Shown here piece after piece: positions 17,862 through 25,857 of a stretch of 39,993 nucleotides of DNA (position 1 is the first letter of the stretch; every line of letters begins with the position of its first letter). Below the pieces are notes generated by a model. The model was not told the origin of the DNA and did not search any database. It was given only the letters and a program-made list of their open reading frames with translations. The translations under genes and the position numbers were made by a program. The stretch spans positions 1-39,993 of the forward strand of contig JAGGSB010000013.1 in assembly GCA_021159305.1 (NCBI GenBank), read 5' to 3'. The stretch comes from Deltaproteobacteria bacterium (lineage in GTDB: Bacteria > Campylobacterota_A > Desulfurellia > JAGGSF01).

Positions 17862-17969
17862 ATGAAAGGGATGCCGCGGGCAAATAGCAGTAAATTAAAT
17901 AAGGTTATAGTAACTATTTATTATTTTTGCTTAGATTGCAGGCTGTCTAAAAAATGCAAGATTACTTGA
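17862..17969 (+). CDS. Possible 35-residue small protein with three cysteines
   Basis: A short ORF with a near-consensus Shine-Dalgarno (aggagg at 17852-17857) 4 nt before its ATG, one of the strongest in the window. The product is basic and ends with a CLDC pair and a third Cys (SKKCKIT). Its 3' end overlaps the start of the SpoIIM-like gene by 16 nt, and that gene has only a poor ribosome site of its own, so it could be a leader ORF coupling translation. AT-rich promoter-like boxes precede it. Coding potential cannot be judged at this length. Confidence 0.3.
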   Translation: MKGMPRANSSKLNKVIVTIYYFCLDCRLSKKCKIT

Positions 17970-18496
17970 GTATTTTAAAAACTGTTGATATGAGGTTATT
18001 TCTATTATCGGCTGTGCTTTTTTGCGTTGGAACTGTGTTGTCTTCTTTGGTAGTGAAGAAAAATTTGAGGATATTTTTGTGGTATCCTTTGTGGATATGG
18101 AATATCGTCAAAAAACATTTGAATCTTAATACTTCTTTTCTTAAGATGTTTTTTACTATATTTTTATTAAATTCTTTATCTTTGTTTGTAAATGTTATCT
18201 CTGGATTTTTAATTATATTGCCTTTTGTATTCGCCATTTTATTGGGAATGAATATAGGAATTATTATCTTGGAACAAACAAAAAAATTAAATCTTATAGT
18301 TCTTTTCTTGAATCCCGTCTCTGTTTTTGAATTTCCCGCGGCCTGGATCAGTCTGTCTTTAGGTATGAAAATCGGTATATCATCATATTCTACCGACATG
18401 CTTTCTGTTTATGTTTTTGTCGTAATTCCGCTGTTGATTATCTCCGGGATTATAGAGACTATTATGATTAAGTTGCTGGCAAGGCAAAGGGATTAG
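17954..18496 (+). CDS. SpoIIM-like (DUF95-type) integral membrane protein
   Basis: A 180-residue protein with five or so membrane helices. The order of features matches the stage II sporulation protein M family. A central FLLNSLSLFVNVISGF helix comes first, then a glycine-containing helix LLGMNIGIIIL. The last is a loop-helix, LNPVSVFEFPAAWISLSLGMKIG, resembling the family's PHGxxELPA segment with the His replaced by Val. These proteins occur in non-sporulating bacteria and archaea too, often with unknown function. The ATG overlaps the small ORF at 17862. Its stop overlaps the convergent DUF1015 gene by 4 nt. Family assignment is by pattern only. Confidence 0.6.
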   Translation: MQDYLSILKTVDMRLFLLSAVLFCVGTVLSSLVVKKNLRIFLWYPLWIWNIVKKHLNLNTSFLKMFFTIFLLNSLSLFVNVISGFLIILPFVFAILLGMNIGIIILEQTKKLNLIVLFLNPVSVFEFPAAWISLSLGMKIGISSYSTDMLSVYVFVVIPLLIISGIIETIMIKLLARQRD

Positions 18497-19647
18497 CTTC
18501 CGAAGGTATACATTATCAATCCACTTAGAACTTTGGGATAGAAAAAGGTGGATTTTTGCGGCAGGATAACACCTTTTTTCACTACATCCGTAAGTTCTTT
18601 GTACGATATGGCTTTAAGCAGGAAAGCATATTTTGCTTTTTTTCCATCTATTGCTTTTATTGCCTCAGCTGTTGAATGTGCATAGCCGATATTCTGTTGT
18701 TTTTTCATATCTTCTTCAGATAATCTCAAGATTTTCCTGTAGATAACATGATCAAAAAAGATGGGTAGAGGCTCATTTCTTTTTATCTTTGTGTTTAGAT
18801 TATAATAGTTTTTTCCATCATACATTACAATTTCACTGTCTTTTTTTGTAGATTCCTCAATATTAAAATATTGAGAGAGTCTTTTTAAGAAATTTTCATC
18901 TGTTTTTTCTATTAATCTATGAATAGGTAGAAGTAAAAGACCACTTTTTTCCATTCCCATAAACATTACGGGAATATTGTTGCATCCTGCATGCGGATAT
19001 GCTTTTTTGATGTTCAAGGCTGTTTCATACCTGTGATGGCCATCAGCGATTATTGCCTTTTTCTTTCTCATTGCAGAACATACAATGCCTATATTTTCTT
19101 TTTCTGTGATTTTCCATATCTTATGTACATCTTGCTCGTAACGGGTACATATATCAGGGTTTTTTTTATCATATAATGAGAAAATTTGCTCAATTTCTTT
19201 GTCATCTTCATACAAAGCTAAAATGGGTGAAAAGAATGTTTTGGTTTGAGTGATGAGGTTAAATCTATCAATCTTGGGACCACTTAATGTCTTTTCGTGA
19301 GGATAAACATTTCTTCCCCATTCTTCTAATTGTAATGCTCCCACAAATCCCTTTAATATTTTTTGTTTCCCTTCCCAATTAAACACTTGTTCGTATATGA
19401 AAAGAGCAGGTGTGTTTTCTTTTAATAATATGTTTTTATGTATCCATTCTCTTAAAAGATCCCCGGCACACTCATATTTATTTTTTCCTTCAGGGAGTAT
19501 GATATGGGTGATATTATACTTACTGCGTGCACACAACTGTCCCCTTTTTTCTTTATCTATCACATCATAGGGTGGGGCTATTACTGAATCGGGGCTTATT
19601 TTTTTATTATATATAGTCGCTTTGAACGGTTTTATTTCTAACATCAT
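18493..19647 (-). CDS. DUF1015 family protein
   Basis: Begins MMLEIKPFKATIYN and contains SVIAPPYDVID, YEQVF, GFVGALQLEEW, VYPHEKTLSGPKIDR and IADGHHRYETAL, the string of motifs of the DUF1015 family (about 400 residues). The function is not known; GHHR and HEKT suggest a nucleotide- or metal-dependent enzyme, sometimes noted near serine-biosynthesis genes. The start is taken at ATG 19647 inside the end of tsaB (41-nt overlap); the longer frame would need a TTG at 19659. The adjacent ATG at 19644 is an equally good choice. Confidence 0.85.
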   Translation of the reverse strand: MMLEIKPFKATIYNKKISPDSVIAPPYDVIDKEKRGQLCARSKYNITHIILPEGKNKYECAGDLLREWIHKNILLKENTPALFIYEQVFNWEGKQKILKGFVGALQLEEWGRNVYPHEKTLSGPKIDRFNLITQTKTFFSPILALYEDDKEIEQIFSLYDKKNPDICTRYEQDVHKIWKITEKENIGIVCSAMRKKKAIIADGHHRYETALNIKKAYPHAGCNNIPVMFMGMEKSGLLLLPIHRLIEKTDENFLKRLSQYFNIEESTKKDSEIVMYDGKNYYNLNTKIKRNEPLPIFFDHVIYRKILRLSEEDMKKQQNIGYAHSTAEAIKAIDGKKAKYAFLLKAISYKELTDVVKKGVILPQKSTFFYPKVLSGLIMYTFGS

Positions 19648-20248
19648 AAATAGGTACAAGCTCTTCTATTTTTGTTTCCTTCACATATTTTTCTACCTTA
19701 AGCATGTTGCTTGCATGCGGTATATTTAACAATTTATCGCTACAGATCATAGTTTCTTTGTGTAAAAACTGTTTAATCTTGTGCATTTCGGGACACAAGA
19801 CAAAAAGGCATGGTTTGATTTTCTCCCCTAATTTTTCCAATTCTGTTTTACCTATCTCTATTCTATTCAATGTATGATAGATACCATAATGTACATAAGG
19901 AAAGGAAGAAGGAATAACAGAAATTACATTTTTTGAAGGCATATTCGTTGCCAATAGATCCAGGGCGTTTATATTTAATATCATCTTTCCCTTCCCGTAT
20001 AACAGTCCTTTTAAGGTGGCAATGCCTACCCTTAGAGATGTATATTTACCAGGACCAGTGGTAATATAATATTTTTCAAAATCTGTAAAATCTCTTATAT
20101 TCAGTGTTTTTAATGTTTTGTCTATGATATCGATGAGAATCTTGGAGAGGGCAGAAGGTTTGAATAATAAGCTGTAAATGCAATCACTATCTTCGAACAC
20201 AGCAATGCTCAAAAATACAGACGATGTATCTATGGCAAAACTTAACAT
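19607..20248 (-). CDS. tsaB: tRNA threonylcarbamoyladenosine biosynthesis protein TsaB
   Basis: Scaffold partner of TsaD in making t6A37 of ANN-decoding tRNAs. The N-terminus MLSFAIDTSSVFLSIAV is the degenerate ASKHA phosphate loop. TTGPGKYTSLRVGIATLKGL is the family hallmark (usually GPGSFTGLR); here Lys replaces the usual Ser and Ser the usual Gly. Length 213 is typical. tsaD, tsaE and tsaC are not in the window. It heads a minus-strand unit with DUF1015, and its ATG is placed for a leaderless mRNA (see promoter). Confidence 0.88.
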   Translation of the reverse strand: MLSFAIDTSSVFLSIAVFEDSDCIYSLLFKPSALSKILIDIIDKTLKTLNIRDFTDFEKYYITTGPGKYTSLRVGIATLKGLLYGKGKMILNINALDLLATNMPSKNVISVIPSSFPYVHYGIYHTLNRIEIGKTELEKLGEKIKPCLFVLCPEMHKIKQFLHKETMICSDKLLNIPHASNMLKVEKYVKETKIEELVPIYDVRNKTVQSDYI

Positions 20249-20254
20249 GCGCCC

Positions 20255-20282
20255 ATTTTAGCTTATTTTTTTGAATTATCAA
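20255..20282 (-). promoter_or_regulatory. tsaB promoter, leaderless geometry
   Basis: Minus strand: TTGATA (20282-20277), a 16-nt spacer, and TAAAAT (20260-20255). Exactly 6 nt (gggcgc) separate the -10 box from the ATG at 20248. The expected +1 is therefore the A of the start codon. No Shine-Dalgarno is present. Confidence 0.6.
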
Positions 20283-20297
20283 TGCGCTTTTCATTTG

Positions 20298-20326
20298 CAA
20301 TCGATTTTGCAAAGCAAAATTGATTG
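20298..20326. repeat. 13-bp inverted repeat between the divergent tsaB and speD promoters
   Basis: Arms CAATCGATTTTGC (20298-20310) and GCAAAATTGATTG (20314-20326) pair with one mismatch around an AAA loop. The right arm overlaps the speD -35 box at 20324. No gene ends here, so a terminator role is unlikely; an operator is more plausible. Confidence 0.65.
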
Positions 20327-20352
20327 ACAATTTAGAAATTTAATGTTAAAAA
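20324..20352 (+). promoter_or_regulatory. speD-pdaD-speB promoter
   Basis: A consensus TTGACA at 20324-20329, a 17-nt spacer, and TAAAAA at 20347-20352. Transcription would start near 20359, giving a leader of about 38 nt that includes the strong aagggggtga ribosome site at 20384-20393. Confidence 0.65.
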
Positions 20353-20396
20353 AACACACGCATTTTTTAAAAACTTAAAGCGTAAGGGGGTGAGAA

Positions 20397-20795
20397 TTGA
20401 GGGCGTTAGGAAGACACATATTGGTTGAGTATTTCAACTGTGACCGGGTACTTCTCAATGATCCGGTAAGGTTGGAAAGTTGTTTAAAAGAAGCAGCAGT
20501 GAAAACTGGTGCTCATATTCTTTCTTCTACATTCAGAACATTCGAGCCGCATGGGGTAAGTGGAGTAGTAATTGTGGCTGAATCTCATTTGGCCATTCAT
20601 ACCTGGCCAGAATATGGTATTTTGTTAGGAGATTTTTTTACCTGTGGTGAACAGGCAAACCCATGGAAGGCGCATGACTATTTGAAAGGCATACTCAAAC
20701 CCACTCATTCAAAGGAGCAAGAAATTCTGCGAGGCATAATGGGTGTGGATGTGCCACACAAACCAACTGTTCTTAAAGGAGTTGGAAGTGTTTAA
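20397..20795 (+). CDS. speD: S-adenosylmethionine decarboxylase proenzyme
   Basis: Pyruvoyl enzyme supplying decarboxylated SAM for spermidine. It is of the short bacterial/archaeal type 1b (132 residues). The self-cleavage site is Glu62|Ser63 in VAESHLAIHTWPEYG. His68 and Cys83 (DFFTCG) occupy the usual processing and catalytic positions. The start is TTG at 20397, fixed by a strong Shine-Dalgarno 4 nt upstream and by the typical beginning MRALGRHIL. Its 3' end overlaps the pdaD start by 8 nt. Spermidine synthase (speE) is not next to it. Confidence 0.95.
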   Translation: MRALGRHILVEYFNCDRVLLNDPVRLESCLKEAAVKTGAHILSSTFRTFEPHGVSGVVIVAESHLAIHTWPEYGILLGDFFTCGEQANPWKAHDYLKGILKPTHSKEQEILRGIMGVDVPHKPTVLKGVGSV

Positions 20796-21261
20796 GAAAA
20801 GACCCAATATTTTTTGCCTGAGAGCTTCTGCTGGTGATGCATCTTCTAAACTCAATGCATTTGATGTGGCTTTATTTAAAGCAGGCGTAGGGAACATGAA
20901 CTTATTAAAAGTAAGTAGCATTTTGCCTCCTTATTGTGAGTATGTGGAAGAGATAAAATTTGAAGAAGGATCACTTATTCCTGTTGCTTATGGGGCAGTT
21001 TCTTCATCTGAGCCAGGAGAGCTTTTGAGTGCGGCTGTGGCTTGCGCTGTGCCAAAGGATAAAAGTAAAGCTGGGTTGATTATGGAATATGCCACTAGAG
21101 GAAAAGCAAAAGAAGATACGGAGAAACAAGTAAGAGAAATGGCTTTAAAAGGCATGCAATGGAGAGGCTATACAGTAGAAAAGATAATATCTATATCTTG
21201 TGAGCATAGGGTAGAGGAGTGTGGTGCGGCTTTTGCCTGTGTTGTTTTAGGATGGAAGTAA
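20788..21261 (+). CDS. pdaD: Pyruvoyl-dependent arginine decarboxylase
   Basis: Decarboxylates arginine to agmatine. The sequence KLNAFDVALFKAGVGNMNL precedes the self-cleavage site Ser43|Ser44 in KVSSILPP, which becomes the pyruvoyl group. SSSEPGELLSAAVACAVP and LIMEYATRGK follow, as in the archaeal and chlamydial enzymes. Starting at GTG 20788 (6 nt after aaaggag) it has 157 residues, close to the roughly 165 of Methanocaldococcus. The longer upstream frame lies in speD and is not needed. Common in archaea, patchy in bacteria. Confidence 0.93.
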   Translation: MFKKRPNIFCLRASAGDASSKLNAFDVALFKAGVGNMNLLKVSSILPPYCEYVEEIKFEEGSLIPVAYGAVSSSEPGELLSAAVACAVPKDKSKAGLIMEYATRGKAKEDTEKQVREMALKGMQWRGYTVEKIISISCEHRVEECGAAFACVVLGWK

Positions 21262-21264
21262 TTT

Positions 21265-22104
21265 ATGGACGATGATGGCAATTGTTTTATCTGTGCAAAT
21301 AAAGATTTTAGGAGATCTAAGGTATGTATAGCGGGCATACCTTATGATGGAACAAGTAGTAATAGACCTGGTGCACGGTTTGCGCCTAAGGCGATAAGAG
21401 AAGCATCACACGGCATAGAGTCGTATAGCGTTTACCAAAAAGAGAGCTTGCAGGATAAGTCTGTCTCCGATATGGGTGATATACCACTGCCTTTAGGCGA
21501 TGCAAGATTTGCAATGGGGATTATAAAATCTTTTGTCTCTCCTATTCTAAAAGAGAAAAAATGTTTTTTCCTGGGAGGAGAACATTTGATCAGCTTGCCT
21601 ATTGTGGATGTTTTATCTAATGAGCATAAGAATTTGTTTGTGGTGCAATTTGATGCTCATACAGATTTAAGGGATAGCTGGATGGGCGAAAAGCTTTCTC
21701 ATGCTTCCGTTATGAGAAGAGTGGCAGAGATTATAGGGTTTGAACATCTGCTGCAGTTGGGTATTCGTTCAGGCACAGAAGAGGAATTCAAACTTCCGCA
21801 AAGGAAACAACTTTTATGTGAAGATTTTTCCTATGTGGATGAATTTATTAAAATCATAGGGAAGAATCCTGTTTATCTCTCCATAGATTTAGATGTTTTA
21901 GACACATCGATAGCACCTGGAGTGGGAACGCCAGAGCCTGGCGGAAGAAGTTTTATAGAGTTGATTGAAACCTTGGCGAAATTTTCATCTCTTGATGTTG
22001 TGGGTTGTGATTTAGTTGAACTTTCTCCTCATTATGATTCTTCGGGTAACTCATCTATTGTAGCTGCCAGTATAGTGAAAGAGGTTATTCTCAATCTTTT
22101 TTAA
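21265..22104 (+). CDS. speB: Agmatinase / ureohydrolase
   Basis: Hydrolyses agmatine to putrescine and urea. The binuclear Mn motifs are all present: GGEHLISLP, FDAHTDLRDSW and SIDLDVLDTSIAPGVGTPEPGG. Length 279 is typical. It lies 3 nt after pdaD, completing arginine to putrescine. An alternative is that it acts on N1-aminopropylagmatine, as in the Thermus-type route; the sequence does not decide. The stop overlaps the convergent helicase gene by 14 nt. Confidence 0.93.
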   Translation: MDDDGNCFICANKDFRRSKVCIAGIPYDGTSSNRPGARFAPKAIREASHGIESYSVYQKESLQDKSVSDMGDIPLPLGDARFAMGIIKSFVSPILKEKKCFFLGGEHLISLPIVDVLSNEHKNLFVVQFDAHTDLRDSWMGEKLSHASVMRRVAEIIGFEHLLQLGIRSGTEEEFKLPQRKQLLCEDFSYVDEFIKIIGKNPVYLSIDLDVLDTSIAPGVGTPEPGGRSFIELIETLAKFSSLDVVGCDLVELSPHYDSSGNSSIVAASIVKEVILNLF

Positions 22105-24499
22105 TCATTTCGTTTAGTTGTTCAATATTACCGATATGCATCTGGCACGAAGGAAAAGCATCTAAAAAGTATTTGCCATAAGACTTGGTGAGTATTCTTT
22201 TATCTAAGACAACTATTGTTCCTTTATCTTCTTTGCTTCTAACCAACCTGCCAAAACCTTGTTTTGTCTTTATCACTGCTTTAGGCAGACTGTATTGCAT
22301 GAATGAATTACCTCCTTCCTGTTCAATTAATTTATATTTTGCACTTTCTATAGGATGAGTGGGGACCTCGAACGGTAACTTTGTGATAACCACACAAGAA
22401 AGAGCCCTTCCTTTTACATCTACTCCTTCCCAAAAGCTGCTTACACCAAATAGAATACCATTGCCTGTTTTTTTGAACAGTGTGAGCAGCTTAGACCTAT
22501 CCATATCTCCTTGTTTGAATGTTTCATGGTTTTTCACTTTTCCTTTGCATAATTCATAGACATTATTCATAAGCTTTATAGAGGTAAATAGAATAAGAAT
22601 TCCACCTTCTACTGTTTCTGTGATGTTGCATATAGCCTGGCTGAGACTTTGCGAAAAACCTTCTTCTTGTGGTAATAAGGTATTATTCGCTATGATGAGT
22701 TTTGCTAATTTTTGAAAGTCAAAAGAGGAAGGTAAAATGAGGGTTTCTGCTTTTTCGAGACCGATATTGTTCCGAAAAAAATCAAAGGAATTTCCCACAC
22801 TTAAAGTAGCAGATGTAAAGATACAACATCTTTTATGATTGAATAATATCTCTTTCATATAGGGTGCGAGTTTTAGCGGCGTGATATGAAAAAAAAGGTT
22901 CTTTTTCTGCATGGAAAACCACAGAATATCGTTTTGTTCAGGATTTTCAAATGTCTTCAACAAAGATACAAAGGAAAAAATCCTTCCCATATAAGCATGA
23001 AAGTGTTTTATATAAAACAATGCTTCTTCATTATTTTTTATCTGTTTTAATTCTTTTTCTATCTTTTCTCCATGAGAGATTATTTCCTTTAAAATCTCAT
23101 ATAATTCTTTTAATGGTTCTTTAACATGCTGAGATATATCTTCGCTGAAGGATATTTCTTTGGCATTTTGAGGAAGAAAGGTTTTTATAATATCGGTTAT
23201 GTTTGTTGATAACTCGTCTATCCGTTTTTTCTTCTCTTCTATTTCTTTGCTTAGTTTATTCAGCTTTTCATTCAAAGAGGGAAGGTCTTCTGTAAATGTT
23301 TGAAGGATAAAGATTACACCCCTATTCTTTTTTCTAAAGCGATTGTGCAATTTGGAGAATATTCTCTTTACCCCTTCTATAGACAGGCTTTCTCCAAAGT
23401 GCCTGGTTGCCACATTCTCTATGTTGTGCGCTTCATCAAAGATAATGTTCTTGTATGGAGGAAGAAGAGCAGAGGTTTTGCTGAGTTGAGAAATAACAAG
23501 GTCGGAAAAGACAAGATGATGGTTGGCTACGATTATATCACTGGCTGCGATATGCAGTTTTGCCTTGAAGTAAAAACAGCTGTCCGGAAAATATTTACAT
23601 CTCTTGTACAAACAGGTATCTGTTTGTGAACATATCTCTTCCCACAATCTCCCGCCTACAAAATCTGATATTTCCTCATACCTTCCTTCCTTTGTTTTGC
23701 TTGCCCAGTCTCTTAAGTTTTCTATCTCTTTCTTTTTCCCTTCAAAAGGGAGGAAACTGCCAGTTTTCAGCATCTCTTCAAATTTTCTTAAACATAAAAA
23801 ATGTTCTCTTCCTACTGCTAAAGATGCAGTAAAAGGTATGTTTAGATTTCTTGAAAGGAATGGTATATCCTTATTTATCAACTGGTATTGGAGATTTATG
23901 GTATTTGTAGAGACAACAATATGCTCCTTATTTTTCTTTGCCCATAATATAGCAGGCAGGAGATAGGCAAAACTCTTACCTGTTCCTGTGCCTGCTTCTA
24001 CCACCAGGTCTCCACCTTCATTCAATGTTTTTGCTACTTGTTCCGCCATCTTCAATTGTTCTTTTCTGTATTCAAAATCTTCTAACTTTCGGGAAAGCAA
24101 TCCTTTGTTTCCGAAGTAATTCTTTACCTGCTCTATACTTATCTTTTCTTCTTTTCTTGTAGGCTTTATTACAATGTGGGCAAATGAGCAGTCGTTATTT
24201 ACAATGTAAAATCCTATTCCGCTTTGAGACAAATAAGCGGCGATATCTAAGTCTTGATTTGAAGGGGTAAGTATGCCGGAGGGATGATTGTGAATTACTA
24301 CATATCCGGATGGAACATCACATACAGCTAATGTACATTCTTCGTTTCCCCAGCTTTTGGCTTCTATCTCCTCTATTTTCCCCTCATCGTTTGTCTTTCC
24401 TGTAAAGAATACCTCTCCTTTTTCATTCTTTTTGATTTCTTCTGCTATGTAGTTGCAGGCAGATGATGTAAATATCTTATTGGTGGGGATGTACATCAT
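22091..24499 (-). CDS. DinG-family helicase with N-terminal RadC/JAB-like domain
   Basis: An 802-residue fusion. Residues 1-112 form a small JAB/MPN-type domain with a complete JAMM-like set: E29 (GEVFFTG), H70-N-H72-P-S-G and D83. The pattern is as in RadC. From about 140 it is an XPD/DinG superfamily 2 helicase. Walker A is AGTGTGKS (169-176), and the Fe-S ligands are probably C236 (REHFLCL), C296, C301 and C308, with an extra C290. The DEAH box is FDEAHNIE, and a C-terminal motif VI is QGFGRLVRSKEDKG. DinG unwinds 5' to 3' at forks, R-loops and flaps. The start overlaps the purF stop by 4 nt. Confidence 0.9.
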   Translation of the reverse strand: MMYIPTNKIFTSSACNYIAEEIKKNEKGEVFFTGKTNDEGKIEEIEAKSWGNEECTLAVCDVPSGYVVIHNHPSGILTPSNQDLDIAAYLSQSGIGFYIVNNDCSFAHIVIKPTRKEEKISIEQVKNYFGNKGLLSRKLEDFEYRKEQLKMAEQVAKTLNEGGDLVVEAGTGTGKSFAYLLPAILWAKKNKEHIVVSTNTINLQYQLINKDIPFLSRNLNIPFTASLAVGREHFLCLRKFEEMLKTGSFLPFEGKKKEIENLRDWASKTKEGRYEEISDFVGGRLWEEICSQTDTCLYKRCKYFPDSCFYFKAKLHIAASDIIVANHHLVFSDLVISQLSKTSALLPPYKNIIFDEAHNIENVATRHFGESLSIEGVKRIFSKLHNRFRKKNRGVIFILQTFTEDLPSLNEKLNKLSKEIEEKKKRIDELSTNITDIIKTFLPQNAKEISFSEDISQHVKEPLKELYEILKEIISHGEKIEKELKQIKNNEEALFYIKHFHAYMGRIFSFVSLLKTFENPEQNDILWFSMQKKNLFFHITPLKLAPYMKEILFNHKRCCIFTSATLSVGNSFDFFRNNIGLEKAETLILPSSFDFQKLAKLIIANNTLLPQEEGFSQSLSQAICNITETVEGGILILFTSIKLMNNVYELCKGKVKNHETFKQGDMDRSKLLTLFKKTGNGILFGVSSFWEGVDVKGRALSCVVITKLPFEVPTHPIESAKYKLIEQEGGNSFMQYSLPKAVIKTKQGFGRLVRSKEDKGTIVVLDKRILTKSYGKYFLDAFPSCQMHIGNIEQLNEMIKKD

Positions 24500-25857
24500 T
24501 CAAATTCTGCAGGATAGTTACCTGTAAAACAGGCGTAACAAAAATTCTCCTTCTTGTCTACCGCTTTTTTTAGTCCGTCTAACGAAAGGTAAGAAAGAGA
24601 ATCGGCTGTGGAATATTTTCTTATCTCTTCTACACTATGAGAGAAAGCGATAAGTTCCTTTCTGGTAGGGGTGTCAATACCATAAAAACAGGGGGAGATG
24701 ATGGGAGGAGAAGCAATGCGTAGATGCACCTCCTTTGCCCCTGCTGTTTTTATCATTTTTACGATTTTTCTGCTGGTTGTTCCTCTAACGATAGAATCGT
24801 CTACTACAACCACCCTTTTCCCTTTTAGAAATTTTCTTACTGCATTGAATTTTAACTTTACGCCAAAATGTCGTATGGATTGTTTGGGCTCTATAAAGGT
24901 TCTACCTATGTAATGGTTTCTGATTAAGCCGAACTCAAATGGTATACCTGAGGCCTGGGCAAAACCTATGGCTGAAGCTACACTGGAATCTGGCACTGGA
25001 ACAACAACATCCGCCTCAACTGGAGATTCTTGAAACAACAATTCTCCTAATCTTTTTCTAACTATGTATACATCTTTTCCCCATAAAATGCTGTCGGGAC
25101 GGGCAAAATACACATATTCAAATATGCATTGCTTTGGTTCTACCTTTTTAAAGGGTTGCAGGGAGGTTATACCTTTGTCATTTATAATCACGACTTCTCC
25201 AGGCTTTACATCTCGTAAGAGCCTGGCTCCGATGAGTTCAAATGAGCATGTTTCTGAAGAGAGGATGATTGTGTCTTTCATCTTTCCTACGCTCAACGGT
25301 CTGAACCCATAGGGATCTCTTACCCCAATGATGCTATGCTTGGTGAGAATAACCAGTGAATATGCGCCTTTTATCTGTTTTAAGGAGTTAATCAATCTTG
25401 TTATTATATTCCCACTGCTGTGAGCAATGAGATGGAGGATTATCTCCGTATCAGATTGAGAGTTAAAGATTGCTCCTTTTGCAGTAAGACTTTTTCTTAA
25501 TTTATAGGTATTGGTTAAATTCCCATTGTGAGCGATGGCAATGTTTCCCGACGAAAGGGTGGCGGTAAACGGTTGTATATTTATAAAACTATCGTCTCCT
25601 GTTGTAGAATAGCGGTTATGACCAATGGCGACATTTCCTTTTAATTTTTTAATTGTTTCTTCATCAAATACCTCGGCGACTAATCCCGTGGATTTATACT
25701 CATAGAAGTTTTTTTTATCTGTAGATACAATGCCCGCGCTTTCCTGTCCCCGATGCTGAAGAGCATATAGTATCAAATAGGCAAAATTCGCAGCTTCTTT
25801 ATGGTTAAATACACCACATATACCGCATGCTTCTTTCAATTTATAATCCGAGAACAT
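24496..25857 (-). CDS. purF: Amidophosphoribosyltransferase (Fe-S, Bacillus type)
   Basis: First step of purine synthesis: PRPP plus glutamine to phosphoribosylamine. Ten propeptide residues precede the nucleophile Cys11 (EA|CGICGVF), then LQHRGQESAGI and NGNLTN. The PRPP loop is VVVDDSIVRGTTSRK. Four cysteines at the places known in Bacillus PurF (EPKQCIFEY, ISPCFYG, and the C-terminal CYAC) indicate a structural 4Fe-4S cluster. Length 453 fits. ATG overlaps the end of dapB by 17 nt. purF in a DAP operon is unusual but plausible as cotranscription. Confidence 0.96.
   Translation of the reverse strand: MFSDYKLKEACGICGVFNHKEAANFAYLILYALQHRGQESAGIVSTDKKNFYEYKSTGLVAEVFDEETIKKLKGNVAIGHNRYSTTGDDSFINIQPFTATLSSGNIAIAHNGNLTNTYKLRKSLTAKGAIFNSQSDTEIILHLIAHSSGNIITRLINSLKQIKGAYSLVILTKHSIIGVRDPYGFRPLSVGKMKDTIILSSETCSFELIGARLLRDVKPGEVVIINDKGITSLQPFKKVEPKQCIFEYVYFARPDSILWGKDVYIVRKRLGELLFQESPVEADVVVPVPDSSVASAIGFAQASGIPFEFGLIRNHYIGRTFIEPKQSIRHFGVKLKFNAVRKFLKGKRVVVVDDSIVRGTTSRKIVKMIKTAGAKEVHLRIASPPIISPCFYGIDTPTRKELIAFSHSVEEIRKYSTADSLSYLSLDGLKKAVDKKENFCYACFTGNYPAEFE

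Noticed and set aside
20743-20787. Longer N-terminus for PdaD starting at ATG 20743
   Set aside because: It would lie entirely inside speD, and an ideal Shine-Dalgarno precedes the GTG at 20788, matching the family length.
23300-23966. Two overlapping plus-strand frames of 109 and 120 codons inside the helicase gene
   Set aside because: Antisense of the DinG domain (conserved Fe-S and DEAH regions), no Shine-Dalgarno, serine- and phenylalanine-rich shadow composition.
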